Origin: Oxalobacteraceae bacterium AB_14
GTDB lineage: Bacteria > Pseudomonadota > Gammaproteobacteria > Burkholderiales > Burkholderiaceae_D
DNA length: 64,000 nt
Direction of reading: 5' to 3'
NCBI GenBank assembly: GCA_000381565.1
Contig: KB906724.1
Span: forward strand, 1,088,350 to 1,152,349
Shown here one piece after another: positions 28,401 through 37,487 of the stretch (position 1 is its first letter; every line of letters starts with the position of its first letter). Made by a program: the position numbers and the translations under genes. The notes below the pieces were generated by a model, which was not told the origin of the DNA, did no database searches, and was given only the letters and a program-made list of their open reading frames with translations.

Positions 28401-29786
28401 TCAGATGGCCCAGCCGCCCGCGTAGAACACGGCCAGCGCGATGGCGATGGCGACCGTGCCGACGTTGAGCTTGCGCCATTCGCCCGAGACCAGGCGGCCG
28501 ACCACCAGCGTGCAGAAGCCGAGCATGATGCCGGTGACGATGTTGCAGGTCAGCAGGATGAACACCGCGCACACCAGGCCCGACAGGGCGTCCAGCTTGT
28601 CGTCCATCTTCATGTGGGCCACGCTGCCGAGCATCAGCAGGCCGACATACATCAGCGCCGGCGCGGTGGCGTATTGCGGCACCAGGCCGGCCAGCGGCGA
28701 GAAGAAGATCAGGCCGAGGAACAGCACGCCGACCACGGCGGCGGTCAGGCCGGTGCGGGCGCCGGCGGCGGTGCCGACCGTCGATTCGATGTAGGCCGCG
28801 GCCGGCGCGCCGCCGACCAGCGCGGCGAAGATCGAGCTGAGCGAATCGGCCGTCAGGGCCTTGCCGCCGTTGCGGATGTAGCCGTTCGGCTCGACCTGGC
28901 CGGCCTGGCCGGCGACGGCGCGGATGGTGCCGGTGGCGTCGAACACGGCGGTCATCACCAGCGCCAGCACGCTCGGCAGCACGGCCACGCTGAGCGCGCC
29001 GCGGATGTCCATGGCGCCGATCAGCGAGGCGTGGCCGGGCGAACTCAGTTGCGGCATGGCGAACACGCCGGTGAAGTGCACCGCCGGATCGAAGGCCAGG
29101 CCCAGCGCCGACAGCGCGACCACCACCAGCAGGATGCCGCCCGGGACCTTGCGCTGCTCCAGGCCGAAGATGGCGGCCAGGCCCAGCATGCTCATGACGA
29201 CCGGGAAGGAGGTGATCTTGCCCAGCGCGACCGGCAGACCGGCGCCGGCGTTCTTGACCACCAGGCCGACGTCGCTGGAGGCGATCATCAGCAGGAACAG
29301 GCCGATGCCCACGCCGGTGCCGTGCGCCACGCCGGCCGGCAGGTTCTGCAGGATCCACGAGCGCACGCCGGTGACCGAGATCGCCGTGAACACCAGGCCC
29401 ATCAGGAACACCGCGCCCAGCGCCACGGCCGGCGACAAGCCCTTGCCCAGCACCAGGCCGAAGGCGGTGAAGGCGGTCAGCGAGATGGCGCAGCCGACCG
29501 CGATCGGCAGCCTGGCCCATACGCCCATCAGCAGCGAGCCGACGGCGGCGGTCAGGCAGACCGCGACGAACACCGCGCTGACGTCGAAGCCGGCCGCGCC
29601 CAGCATGCCGGGCACGACGAACACGGAATACACCATGGCCAGGAAGGTGGTGACGCCGGCCACTACCTCGCGCCGGGTGGTGCTGCCGCGTTCGGTGATC
29701 TGGAAATACTGGTCGAGCTTGGTGAGGGGGACGGCGGGCGCGGCGGGCTCGCGCACGGGGCGCAGTTGTGGCTGGGCTTGGGACAT
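28401..29786 (-). CDS. NCS2-type adenine/guanine/hypoxanthine permease (AzgA-like)
   Basis: This 461-residue inner-membrane transporter has 12-14 hydrophobic segments. It begins with the AzgA signature [39 protein letters not shown] and [25 protein letters not shown] are also typical of this family. It should import a purine base by proton symport. The gene converges on the ABM gene (15 bp between stops). The 259 bp upstream hold no gene. Substrate preference cannot be read with certainty. Confidence 0.9.
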   Translation of the reverse strand: MSQAQPQLRPVREPAAPAVPLTKLDQYFQITERGSTTRREVVAGVTTFLAMVYSVFVVPGMLGAAGFDVSAVFVAVCLTAAVGSLLMGVWARLPIAVGCAISLTAFTAFGLVLGKGLSPAVALGAVFLMGLVFTAISVTGVRSWILQNLPAGVAHGTGVGIGLFLLMIASSDVGLVVKNAGAGLPVALGKITSFPVVMSMLGLAAIFGLEQRKVPGGILLVVVALSALGLAFDPAVHFTGVFAMPQLSSPGHASLIGAMDIRGALSVAVLPSVLALVMTAVFDATGTIRAVAGQAGQVEPNGYIRNGGKALTADSLSSIFAALVGGAPAAAYIESTVGTAAGARTGLTAAVVGVLFLGLIFFSPLAGLVPQYATAPALMYVGLLMLGSVAHMKMDDKLDALSGLVCAVFILLTCNIVTGIMLGFCTLVVGRLVSGEWRKLNVGTVAIAIALAVFYAGGWAI

Positions 29787-30045
29787 GATGGTGCTGCTCC
29801 TGTTGTTGTCCGCCTAGGCGGCCGGGGCGGCCGTCCTGGGCAGTGTCTCGTTATGTGTATTGCAAGGAGAGCTTAGGGGAAAGCGGGCTGGCGCTGCACG
29901 GCGGCCATCGATACTAGTCATAGCCGTACGCATATTGCATTTGCCGGGGATGGGGTATCCCCTATGAGGAGGGCGGCCGTGAAGGCGGCCGCCACGGCGC
30001 GCGCGGTGAGGCACTGCGGCGCGGTGTGGCGGCGGAGGGACAGGC
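29787..30045. other. Intergenic region between yicC and the purine permease
   Basis: I see no gene in this stretch. It contains two hairpin-forming inverted repeats: GGGGAT / ATCCCC around GGGGT (near 29947), and GGCGGCCG / CGGCCGCC around TGAAGG (29972-29993). The latter may act as a weak terminator of yicC, but it has no T-run. A purine riboswitch was considered before the permease and not found. Confidence 0.5.
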
Positions 30046-30951
30046 TTACTCCAGGTTCTGCACCTGTTCGCGCATCTGTTCGATGAGCAGCTTGAGTTCC
30101 ATCGAGGCGTCGGCCAGTTCCTTGACCGAGGCCTTGGCGCCCAGGGTGTTGGCTTCGCGGTTCAGTTCCTGCATCATGAAGTCCAGGCGCTTGCCGACCT
30201 GGCCGCCTTTTTTCAGGATGTGGCGGGTCTCGCTCAGGTGGGCCGACAGCCGGCCCAGCTCTTCGGCGACGTCGATGCGGATGCCGTACAGGATCACTTC
30301 CTGGCGGATACGCTCGAGCGCGTCCTGGCGCGACAGCGCCGAATTCGAGCCCTGGCAGGCCAGGCCCAGCGCGTCCTGCATGCGCTCGATGGCCTTCTGC
30401 TGGAAGGCCGCCACCACCTGCGGGATCAGCGGCGTGATGCGCTTGACGATCACTTCCATCGCCTCGATGCGCGAGGTCAGCATGGTTTCCAGCGCCGCGC
30501 CCTCGCGCTGGCGGCTGTGGACGAAGGCTTGCACGGTGCGCGCGGTCAGCGCGGCGACATCGGCCTGCAGCGACTCCTGGCCGATCTGGGCTTCCTCGAT
30601 CACGCCGGGCCAGCGCAGCAGCTCGGCCACCGACATGGTGGCGGCGGCCGGGAAATGGCCGCTCACTTCGGTCTGCATGCGTTGCAATTCGGTCAATAGC
30701 GGCAGGTTCAGCGCCTGCGAGCCGGTGCTGGCGGCCTTGCGGCCAAAGCTCAGGCGCAGTTCGACCTTGCCGCGGGTGATGGCCGCCATGATCGCCGAGC
30801 GCAAATCGGGTTCAAGCGCTCGTAAATCGTCGTTTATTCGAAACTGAAGGTCTAGAAATCGCGAGTTGACACTCTTGATTTCGATAGTCAGTGTTCCCGC
30901 CGCACTTTCACTGGTGGCGACCGCGTAGCCCGTCATACTGGAAATGCTCAA
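30046..30951 (-). CDS. yicC: YicC family endoribonuclease
   Basis: This 301-residue protein begins MSISSMTGYAVATSES and contains IEIKSVNSRFLDLQFR, RGKVELRLSF and the C-terminal EANTLGAKASVKELADASMELKLLIEQMREQVQNLE, all diagnostic. E. coli YicC is reported as an endoribonuclease affecting RNA stability. In many proteobacteria yicC lies next to gmk; here it is 15 kb away and divergent from the kinase/phosphatase operon (73 bp between starts). Confidence 0.95.
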   Translation of the reverse strand: MSISSMTGYAVATSESAAGTLTIEIKSVNSRFLDLQFRINDDLRALEPDLRSAIMAAITRGKVELRLSFGRKAASTGSQALNLPLLTELQRMQTEVSGHFPAAATMSVAELLRWPGVIEEAQIGQESLQADVAALTARTVQAFVHSRQREGAALETMLTSRIEAMEVIVKRITPLIPQVVAAFQQKAIERMQDALGLACQGSNSALSRQDALERIRQEVILYGIRIDVAEELGRLSAHLSETRHILKKGGQVGKRLDFMMQELNREANTLGAKASVKELADASMELKLLIEQMREQVQNLE

Positions 30952-31024
30952 TGGATGTCCCCGATTTAATCTTTACAAAACAGTGATTTATCCACACAAT
31001 CCGGTTGTTGAGGCGAGGAACTCT

Positions 31025-32092
31025 ATGGCAGCACAAAACAACGCCCCGTTACCCGATGGTCTGGAAATTGCTGGATATCGCATTGTAAAGAAAATTGCGT
31101 CCGGTGGGTTCAGTATTGTTTACCTGGCGTACGACGGCGACGGCGTGGCGGTGGCGATCAAGGAATATTTACCCAGTTCTTTGGCCCTGCGGCAGGAGGG
31201 CGAACTGCTGCCGACCATCTCCAAGGCGCATCTGCCCGTGTTCCGCATCGGCCTCAAGTGCTTCTTCGAGGAGGGCAGGGCGCTGGCGCGCATCTCCCAT
31301 CCGAATGTTGTAAGCGTGCTCAATTTCTTCCGCGCCAACGAAACCGTTTACATGGTGATGGCCTATGAATCCGGCCATTCCTTGCAAGAACATATACAAA
31401 GGCAGCGCGGCAAGGGCAGCAAGGTGGGCGAGGCCTTCATCCGCACCATCTTCCTGCAGGTGCTCAAGGGCCTGCGCGAGGTGCACGCCAACAAGCTGCT
31501 GCACCTGGACCTGAAACCTGCCAATATCTACCTGCGCACCGACGGCACGCCGATGTTGCTGGACTTTGGCGCCGCGCGCCAGACCGTCAACAACGACATG
31601 CCGACCCTGACGCCGATGTACACTCCGGGCTTCGCCCCGCCCGAGCTGTACGCCAAGACCGGCGGCCTGGGGCCGTGGTCGGACGTGTACAGCATCGGCG
31701 CCTCGATGTTCGCCTGCATGGTGGGTTCGCCGCCGCAGCCGGCCGACCAGCGCAAGAGCGGGGACAAGATGGCCGGCCATTTCGACCAGCTGGAAGGCTT
31801 GTACACGCCGGAACTGGTGAAGATGGTGCGCTGGTGCCTGGAGCTGGACCCGCTGGAACGCCCGCAAAGCCTGTTCGCCTTGCAGAAGGTGCTGCAGGCG
31901 GCGCCGGCCCCGGTGCCGGCCGCCGCGCCGGCGCGCGGCGTGATCGGCAAACCGGGCGTGATCGACAAACTGGGCCTGCGCGCGCTGGCGGACCGGCTGG
32001 GCGGCCTGGGCAAGCCCAAGGGCGAGTCCAAGGGCGAGTCCAAGGGCGAGTCCAAGGCCAAGGCCAAAACCGGCCCCGACACGCTGATCTAA
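31025..32092 (+). CDS. Hanks-type Ser/Thr protein kinase
   Basis: The 355-residue kinase has a Gly-rich loop (IVKKIASGGFSIVYLA), ATP-binding Lys in VAIKEYLP, the catalytic loop LLHLDLKPANIYLR, the metal-binding DFG in LLDFGAARQ and an APE-like PPEL. No transmembrane or extracellular sensor follows, so it is cytoplasmic. The C-terminus is Ala/Pro-rich with a KGES repeat encoded by a 12-bp tandem repeat. The start at 31025 has GAGGAA 5 bp upstream; a longer in-frame extension lacks a ribosome-binding site. It is followed 19 bp later by a PP2C phosphatase, its presumptive antagonist. Confidence 0.94.
   Translation: MAAQNNAPLPDGLEIAGYRIVKKIASGGFSIVYLAYDGDGVAVAIKEYLPSSLALRQEGELLPTISKAHLPVFRIGLKCFFEEGRALARISHPNVVSVLNFFRANETVYMVMAYESGHSLQEHIQRQRGKGSKVGEAFIRTIFLQVLKGLREVHANKLLHLDLKPANIYLRTDGTPMLLDFGAARQTVNNDMPTLTPMYTPGFAPPELYAKTGGLGPWSDVYSIGASMFACMVGSPPQPADQRKSGDKMAGHFDQLEGLYTPELVKMVRWCLELDPLERPQSLFALQKVLQAAPAPVPAAAPARGVIGKPGVIDKLGLRALADRLGGLGKPKGESKGESKGESKAKAKTGPDTLI
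32018..32053 (+). repeat. Three 12-bp tandem repeats inside the kinase gene
   Basis: AAGGGCGAGTCC occurs three times without interruption and adds KGES three times to the kinase C-terminal tail, followed by Lys/Ala-rich codons. Being a multiple of three, copy-number change would alter tail length without frameshift. Confidence 0.95.
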
Positions 32093-32111
32093 TTCGACTA
32101 AAGGCTGAACC

Positions 32112-33092
32112 ATGCAATTCTCCGTGTATCAGGAAAGCCACATCGGCGGCCGCAAGGTCAACCAGGACCGCATGGGCTACAGCTTCACCCGCGACGCGCT
32201 GCTGCTGGTGCTGGCCGACGGCATGGGCGGCCACCTGCGCGGCGAGATCGCCGCCACCGTGGCGCTGCAAACCATCTCGTCGCTGTTCCAGCAGCAGGCC
32301 ACGCCGTATGTGAAGAAGCCGCAGCGCTTCCTGGAAGAGGCGCTGCTGGCCGCGCACCGCGACATCCACCGCTACCGCGCCGAGCACGACCTGCCGGAGA
32401 CGCCGCGCACCACCATCGTCGCCTGCCTGATCCAGCACAACACGGCGACCTGGGCGCACTGCGGCGATTCGCGCCTGTACTGGATGCGCGAGGGCCAGAT
32501 CCTGGCGCGCACGCGCGACCACTCGCATGTGGAAAGCCTGATCGCCAAGGGCCTGGCGCAGCCGTCCGAGCGCGCCACCCATCCCGACCGCAACAAGCTG
32601 TACAACTGCCTGGGCGCGGACAGCCTGCCGAAAGTGGAAATCTCCGGCGCCGCCGGCATGCTGCCGGGCGATTTGATGCTGTTGTGCTCGGATGGCTTGT
32701 GGTCCATGCTGCCGGACGAGGAACTGGTGCGGCGCCTGCGCAGCCAGACCGTGGTGCGGGCGGTGCCGGACCTGCTGCAGGCGGCGCTGGGCGCGGCCGG
32801 CAGCGCCAGCGACAACGTCACGGCGCTGGCCATCATGTGGCAGGGCAGCTCCCTGGTCGACGGCATGGGCGCCAGCACGCTGGCGGCGGCCGAGCTGTCG
32901 ACCGTGATCTCGACCGAAGCCCTGCCACAGAACCTGCACAGCACCACGATCAACAGCGCGCCGGTGCCGGAGCGGGCCCCCGCGCCGGCGCCGCAGCCTG
33001 ACGCCGTCGACGCCTTCGACGACGATGAAATCGAGAAGGCCATCGCCGAGATCCGCGGCGCCATCGAAAAATCGACCCAAATATTAAAATAA
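32112..33092 (+). CDS. PP2C-family Ser/Thr protein phosphatase
   Basis: This 326-residue protein has the metal-binding motifs of PP2C. These are [21 protein letters not shown], an [10 protein letters not shown] motif (about residues 115-125), [14 protein letters not shown] and [12 protein letters not shown] 70-residue C-terminal tail is Ala/Pro-rich, then acidic ([17 protein letters not shown]). It should reverse phosphorylation by the kinase just upstream. The pair is followed 23 bp later by rph. Confidence 0.95.
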   Translation: MQFSVYQESHIGGRKVNQDRMGYSFTRDALLLVLADGMGGHLRGEIAATVALQTISSLFQQQATPYVKKPQRFLEEALLAAHRDIHRYRAEHDLPETPRTTIVACLIQHNTATWAHCGDSRLYWMREGQILARTRDHSHVESLIAKGLAQPSERATHPDRNKLYNCLGADSLPKVEISGAAGMLPGDLMLLCSDGLWSMLPDEELVRRLRSQTVVRAVPDLLQAALGAAGSASDNVTALAIMWQGSSLVDGMGASTLAAAELSTVISTEALPQNLHSTTINSAPVPERAPAPAPQPDAVDAFDDDEIEKAIAEIRGAIEKSTQILK

Positions 33093-33115
33093 CATTGAAA
33101 AAAGGAAGACTGTTT

Positions 33116-33856
33116 ATGTCATTTGAATCCCGTCCGAGCGGCCGCGCCGTCGATGCGCTGCGCCCCCTGCGCCTGACCCGCGACTACACCAGGCACGCCG
33201 AAGGCTCGGTGCTGATCGAGTGCGGCGACACCAAGGTGATCTGCACCGCCAGCATCGAGGACAAGGTGCCGGGCTTCCTGAAGGGCAAGGGCCAGGGCTG
33301 GATGACCGCCGAGTACGGCATGCTGCCGCGTTCGACCCACACCCGCATGGACCGCGAGGCGGCGCGCGGCAAGCAGTCCGGCCGCACCCAGGAGATCCAG
33401 CGCCTGATCGGCCGTTCGCTGCGCGCGGCGTTCGACCTGGAGGCGTTCGGCGAGCGCACCCTGCACCTCGATTGCGACGTGATCCAGGCCGACGGCGGCA
33501 CCCGCACCGCGTCCATCACCGGCGCCATGGTGGCGGCGCATGACGCCTTCTCCAAGCTGGTGGCGCGCGGCGCGGTGCCGGCGATGCCGCTGAAAAGCTT
33601 CGTGGCGGCGATCTCGGTCGGCGTCTACCAGGGCATGCCGGTGCTGGACCTGGACTACGTCGAGGATTCCGGCTGCGACACCGACATGAACGTGGTGATG
33701 AACGACGCCGGCCACTTCATCGAGGTGCAGGGCACGGCCGAAGGCGCGGCCTTCGACCGCGCCGGCATGAACCGCCTGCTGGACCTGGCGCAGGGCGGCA
33801 TCGCCGACCTGATCAAGCTGCAAAAGCAGGCGCTGGGCCTAATGCCGTTAAGTTAA
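33116..33856 (+). CDS. rph: Ribonuclease PH
   Basis: This 246-residue phosphorolytic exoribonuclease trims tRNA 3' ends using phosphate. Diagnostic segments are [49 protein letters not shown] and [19 protein letters not shown]. The start at 33116 has AAGGAAGA 7 bp upstream; an in-frame TTG further upstream is not preferred. It begins 23 bp after the phosphatase stop codon. The neighbours rdgB and hemW make the usual Burkholderiales order. Confidence 0.97.
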   Translation: MSFESRPSGRAVDALRPLRLTRDYTRHAEGSVLIECGDTKVICTASIEDKVPGFLKGKGQGWMTAEYGMLPRSTHTRMDREAARGKQSGRTQEIQRLIGRSLRAAFDLEAFGERTLHLDCDVIQADGGTRTASITGAMVAAHDAFSKLVARGAVPAMPLKSFVAAISVGVYQGMPVLDLDYVEDSGCDTDMNVVMNDAGHFIEVQGTAEGAAFDRAGMNRLLDLAQGGIADLIKLQKQALGLMPLS

Positions 33857-33861
33857 GCGTA

Positions 33862-33941
33862 GTCGTTCCCGCGCCAGCGGGAACCCATAGAACGCTGGTT
33901 GGGCAAATTCAGCATGGATTCCCGCTTTCGCGGGAATGACG
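33862..33941. repeat. REP-like palindromic repeat, copy 1
   Basis: Two short hairpins of opposite orientation, TTCCCGC..GCGGGAA and ATTCCCGC..GCGGGAAT, are separated by about 40 bp and flanked by TCGTTC / GAATGACG. The module AGCATGGATTCCCGC recurs inverted in the repeat at 53909-53989. It lies in a 420-bp gap between rph and rdgB (33857-34276), in which I see no gene. Similar elements are scattered in many proteobacterial genomes, and this one may also end the rph transcript. Confidence 0.8.
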
Positions 33942-34276
33942 ATGTGAACGGCATTGGGCGCTGGGCCTGGCTTAGGACACGGGGTGGGGGAGGCCGGCGC
34001 GCGTCCTTCGCCGGAGCGTGCTATTTCGGCATGCGGGTTGGCGCTGCCCGCTTCTGTTTCTCTCTATTTTTGATGCTGCACCCGCACAAAGCAAAAACGG
34101 GACAAAAATAGATGGAATCAGAAGGGCGATTCAGTGTCGTTTTTCAGAAGGAGCGCGCGCGCCTCCCGGCACGCCCACCCTCGTCCCGCCGCGTCCGCCC
34201 GGCTTCCGGCGGGGCGGCCCGCAAAGGGTTTACAATGTCGGCTTCATCGCCTTATTTGCCCTCCGCAGCCCACATC

Positions 34277-34861
34277 ATGACCCAACGCCTGATCCTCGCC
34301 TCGAACAACGCCGGCAAACTCAAAGAATTCAACGAACTGCTGTCCACCGTGGGCTTTTCCGTCCACGCCCAGGGCGAGTACGACGTCCCGGAAGCGGACG
34401 AGCCGTTCCACACCTTCGTTGAAAACGCCCTGCAGAAGGCCCGCCACGCCGCGCGCCTGACCGGCTTGCCGGCGCTGGCCGACGATTCCGGCGTCTGCGT
34501 CAACGCGCTCGGCGGCGCGCCCGGCGTGTACTCGGCGCGCTACGCCGGCGAGCCGAAGTCGGACGCCCGCAACAACGAGAAAATGATCGCCGACCTGGCC
34601 GCCCACGCCGACAAGTCGGCCTACTACTACTGCGTGCTGGTGTTCGTGCGCCACGCCGACGACCCGCAGCCGGTGATCGCCGACGGCCGCTGGAACGGCG
34701 AAATGATCGCCAGCGCGCGCGGCGACGGCGGCTTCGGCTACGACCCGCACTTTTACATCCCGGCGCTGGGCAAGTGCGCCGCCGAGCTGACGGCCGACCA
34801 AAAGAACGCCCTGTCGCACCGCGGCCAGGCGCTGCGCGCACTGGTAGAGAAGCTGAAATGA
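34277..34861 (+). CDS. rdgB: dITP/XTP pyrophosphatase (RdgB/HAM1)
   Basis: This 194-residue enzyme hydrolyses non-canonical purine triphosphates (XTP, dITP), protecting DNA and RNA. It begins with RLILASNNAGKLKEF, then LADDSGVCVNALGGAPGV with SARYAG, and ends LSHRGQALRALVEKLK. The frame is open far upstream, including ATG 34235, but family members begin just before RLILASNN, so 34277 is chosen. The stop overlaps the hemW start (ATGA). Confidence 0.96.
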   Translation: MTQRLILASNNAGKLKEFNELLSTVGFSVHAQGEYDVPEADEPFHTFVENALQKARHAARLTGLPALADDSGVCVNALGGAPGVYSARYAGEPKSDARNNEKMIADLAAHADKSAYYYCVLVFVRHADDPQPVIADGRWNGEMIASARGDGGFGYDPHFYIPALGKCAAELTADQKNALSHRGQALRALVEKLK

Positions 34862-36117
34862 TCCCGATTAAACTCGTCGGCGCCACCAGCAAGGCGGCCA
34901 GGCCGGCCCGCGACATCAGCGAGGCCGCCGGCGTCGCCGCCAAGTATCTGCAGGCCGGTGCGCTGAACCTGCAGGCGCTGCCGCCGCTGTCGCTGTACAT
35001 CCACTTCCCGTGGTGCGTGAAGAAGTGCCCCTACTGCGACTTCAACTCGCACGAGGCCAAGGACGGCCAGACCTTCCCCGAACAGGAATACCTGGAGGCG
35101 CTGCGCAGCGACCTGGAAATGGCGCTGCCGCTGATCTGGGGCCGCAAGATCTACACCATCTTCATCGGCGGCGGCACGCCCAGCCTGATGTCGGCGGCCG
35201 GCCTGGACCGGCTGCTGTCGGACGTGCGCACCCTGCTGCCGCTCGACAGCGACTGCGAGATCACGATGGAGGCCAACCCCGGCACCTTCGAGGCCGAGAA
35301 GTTCAAGTCCTACCGCGCCAGCGGCATCAACCGCCTGTCGATCGGCATCCAGAGCTTCAACAGCGGCCACCTGAAGGCGCTGGGCCGCATCCACGACGGC
35401 AACGAGGCCAAGCGGGCGGTGGAGATCGCGCTGGCCAACTTCGACAACTTCAACCTCGACCTGATGTACGCGCTGCCGTCGCAGACGCTGGAGGAGGCGC
35501 GCCACGACGTCGAGACCGCGATGGCTTTCAAGCCGCCGCACCTGTCGCTGTACCACCTGACGATGGAGCCGAACACGCTGTTCGCCAAGTACCCGCCGGC
35601 GCTGCCGGACGACGACGCCAGCGCCGACATGCAGGACCTGATCGCCGAGCTGACCGCCGCCAACGGCTACGGCCAGTACGAGGTGTCGGCCTACGCCAAG
35701 GAGGGCCACCGCGCCCGCCACAACCTGAACTACTGGGAGTTCGGCGACTACCTGGGCATCGGCGCCGGCGCGCATTCCAAGCTGTCGTTCCCGCACCGCA
35801 TCCTGCGCCAGGCCCGCTACAAGCAGCCCAAGGCCTATATGGAACAGGTGCGCCTGGGGGCGCCGGTGCAGGAAGAGTACGAGATCGGCCGCGCCGACAT
35901 GGGCTTCGAGTTCATGCTCAACACCCTGCGCCTGCACGGCGGCTTCGATCCCAAGCTGTTCGGCGAGCGCACCGGCCTGAGCCTGAACGCGATCGAGAAA
36001 AACCTCAACGCGGCCGAAGCCAAGGGCCTGCTCTACCGTGACTACAAGCTGATCAAGCCGACCGCGCTGGGCCAGCGCTTCCTCAACGATTTGCAACAGA
36101 TGTTCCTCGACGGCTGA
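34858..36117 (+). CDS. hemW: HemW-like radical SAM protein
   Basis: This 419-residue radical SAM protein has the CxxxCxxC cluster motif in FPWCVKKCPYCDFNSH (about residue 55), IFIGGGTPSLMS, EITMEANPGTFE and INRLSIGIQSFN. HemW was long annotated as an oxygen-independent coproporphyrinogen oxidase; it is regarded as a heme chaperone. A C-terminal HemN-type domain is present. The N-terminal 35 residues are an extension. It overlaps rdgB by 4 bp. Its stop lies 87 bp before the cyclase gene. Confidence 0.95.
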   Translation: MIPIKLVGATSKAARPARDISEAAGVAAKYLQAGALNLQALPPLSLYIHFPWCVKKCPYCDFNSHEAKDGQTFPEQEYLEALRSDLEMALPLIWGRKIYTIFIGGGTPSLMSAAGLDRLLSDVRTLLPLDSDCEITMEANPGTFEAEKFKSYRASGINRLSIGIQSFNSGHLKALGRIHDGNEAKRAVEIALANFDNFNLDLMYALPSQTLEEARHDVETAMAFKPPHLSLYHLTMEPNTLFAKYPPALPDDDASADMQDLIAELTAANGYGQYEVSAYAKEGHRARHNLNYWEFGDYLGIGAGAHSKLSFPHRILRQARYKQPKAYMEQVRLGAPVQEEYEIGRADMGFEFMLNTLRLHGGFDPKLFGERTGLSLNAIEKNLNAAEAKGLLYRDYKLIKPTALGQRFLNDLQQMFLDG

Positions 36118-36204
36118 CAAAAAAGCTGGCATTTTTAGCCATTTTTCTTGACGCCGGATGGGCAGGCTTGGATACTGGAAACCCCTATCCAGCCTGGAGC
36201 AGCC

Positions 36205-37449
36205 ATGCCCATTTTTGGTTTAGCGCCCTCGTTCGACGATCCGGAAAACGGCATGACCCGGCTCGACATGATCGCCAGCCAGCGCGTCGCCAACGAGCTC
36301 GACGAGGTCATCATCTTCCGCTCCACCGGGCCGTGGTCGCGGCGCTGGCTGGAGGACGGCTATCCCAGCAAGAATTTCCACGTCAAGGGCAAGAGCTCGG
36401 ACTGGGGGCCGCAGGCCGGCTTCGTGCCGTACGACGGCACCTACAGCAAGGTCGGCCACGACCAGGGCAAGGCGCAGAAGGGCACGCGCGCCAACCAGAA
36501 GGGCATCAACGACCGCTTCGCCAGCGCCCGCGTGCTGGAGCTGACGCTGGATCAGCTGACCTTGCAGATGCTGCTGGCCGAGGAAATGCCGCCGCGCACC
36601 GCCCTGCAGTTCATGGAGGCCGTGCCCGGCACCCGCGACTACGCGCTGCTGGCGCAACGCTCCGGCGACGGCCATCTGTTCGAATTCCTGGCGCGCTGGC
36701 AGCGCGCCGGCCCGACCGCGGGCGAGGCGCTCTACCAGATCCATGTCTACACCATCGCCAGCGGCAACAACGCGCACGCCATGGCCTCGCGGCTGCTGCT
36801 GCCGCTGGAGGTGATGTGCTCGTCCGAGGCCGGCGCCAACAACCGGCCGATGACCGGCGACTACGACCTGATGGCGGTGTGCCCGCGCTGGAGCGACTAT
36901 GGCAGCACCAGCTCGGCGCAGATCGCCAAGCCGGGGCTGGTGATGAACGGCATGGCGCCGCGCCTGGGCCAGGTGTTCGAACGCGGCACCAACCTCGACA
37001 AGGTGCTGACCATGGAGAGCAGCACCGGCCGCCCGCGCCCGCAGGGCTGGCAGGCGCCGGCCGGCTTCGGCAACGAGGAGCACTACGACATGGGCAACGT
37101 CACGCCGCGCATCCTGCGCTGCATCAACCTGCTCAACGGGCGCATGGTCAACGGCAACGGCGCCTTCCGCCGCGTGCACCACAACGCCGAGTCGCACCGC
37201 CACGTGGCGTTCGGCGCGCTGACCATGGCCGACATGGAAAACGACAACGACGGCTTCCCGCTGACCGTGTTCCAGCCCGACGCGGCCGGCATCCGCAGCC
37301 CCGCCATCGCCGCCTACGGCAACGTCGCGACGCTGCTCAATATGCGCGAATTCCGCGTCTATGCGGGCTTGCTGCAGGACGCCGGCTACTTCCTGCCCCG
37401 CAACGCGGCCTGGGGCATGTCGATCCGCGACGCCATGCGCGCGGTGTAA
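36205..37449 (+). CDS. ExoY/edema factor-like nucleotidyl cyclase
   Basis: The 414-residue protein matches the class II (toxin) nucleotidyl cyclase fold. R39, 17 residues before PSK56, is spaced as in ExoY. The motif HVKGKSSDWGPQAGFVP (residues 59-75, K61 and K63) corresponds to ExoY SVKGKSSNWGPQAGF. S81-K82 follows. MTGDYDLMAVCP gives the metal-binding D219 and D221. NVTPRILRCINLLN matches ExoY NITPRTRQLVDALN. The H325-H326 pair and ENDNDGFPL (N348) complete the catalytic set. By family knowledge it would make cAMP or cGMP/cUMP, usually after activation by a eukaryotic cofactor (actin for ExoY, calmodulin for edema factor). No signal peptide or secretion genes are nearby. ATG 36205 is preferred to the upstream TTG because GGAG lies 6-7 bp before it. 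I made the alignment from memory of the family. Confidence 0.85.
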   Translation: MPIFGLAPSFDDPENGMTRLDMIASQRVANELDEVIIFRSTGPWSRRWLEDGYPSKNFHVKGKSSDWGPQAGFVPYDGTYSKVGHDQGKAQKGTRANQKGINDRFASARVLELTLDQLTLQMLLAEEMPPRTALQFMEAVPGTRDYALLAQRSGDGHLFEFLARWQRAGPTAGEALYQIHVYTIASGNNAHAMASRLLLPLEVMCSSEAGANNRPMTGDYDLMAVCPRWSDYGSTSSAQIAKPGLVMNGMAPRLGQVFERGTNLDKVLTMESSTGRPRPQGWQAPAGFGNEEHYDMGNVTPRILRCINLLNGRMVNGNGAFRRVHHNAESHRHVAFGALTMADMENDNDGFPLTVFQPDAAGIRSPAIAAYGNVATLLNMREFRVYAGLLQDAGYFLPRNAAWGMSIRDAMRAV

Positions 37450-37451
37450 GG

Positions 37452-37487
37452 CGCGCTTAAAACCGCGCTTAAAACCGCGCTTAAAAC
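37452..37487 (+). repeat. Three 12-bp tandem repeats between cyclase and MCP genes
   Basis: CGCGCTTAAAAC occurs three times in a row. The first copy begins 3 bp after the cyclase stop codon, and the last copy overlaps the stop codon of the convergent MCP gene. Each copy carries a TTAA core, so each recreates a stop for the MCP frame. Confidence 0.95.

Noticed and set aside
29787-30045. Possible purine riboswitch before the purine permease gene
   Set aside because: The conserved three-way-junction core of purine riboswitches is not visible; only simple GC-rich inverted repeats are seen.
36148-36204. Upstream TTG start giving the cyclase 19 more residues
   Set aside because: TTG has no ribosome-binding site, while ATG 36205 has GGAG at correct spacing and the extension shows no family similarity.
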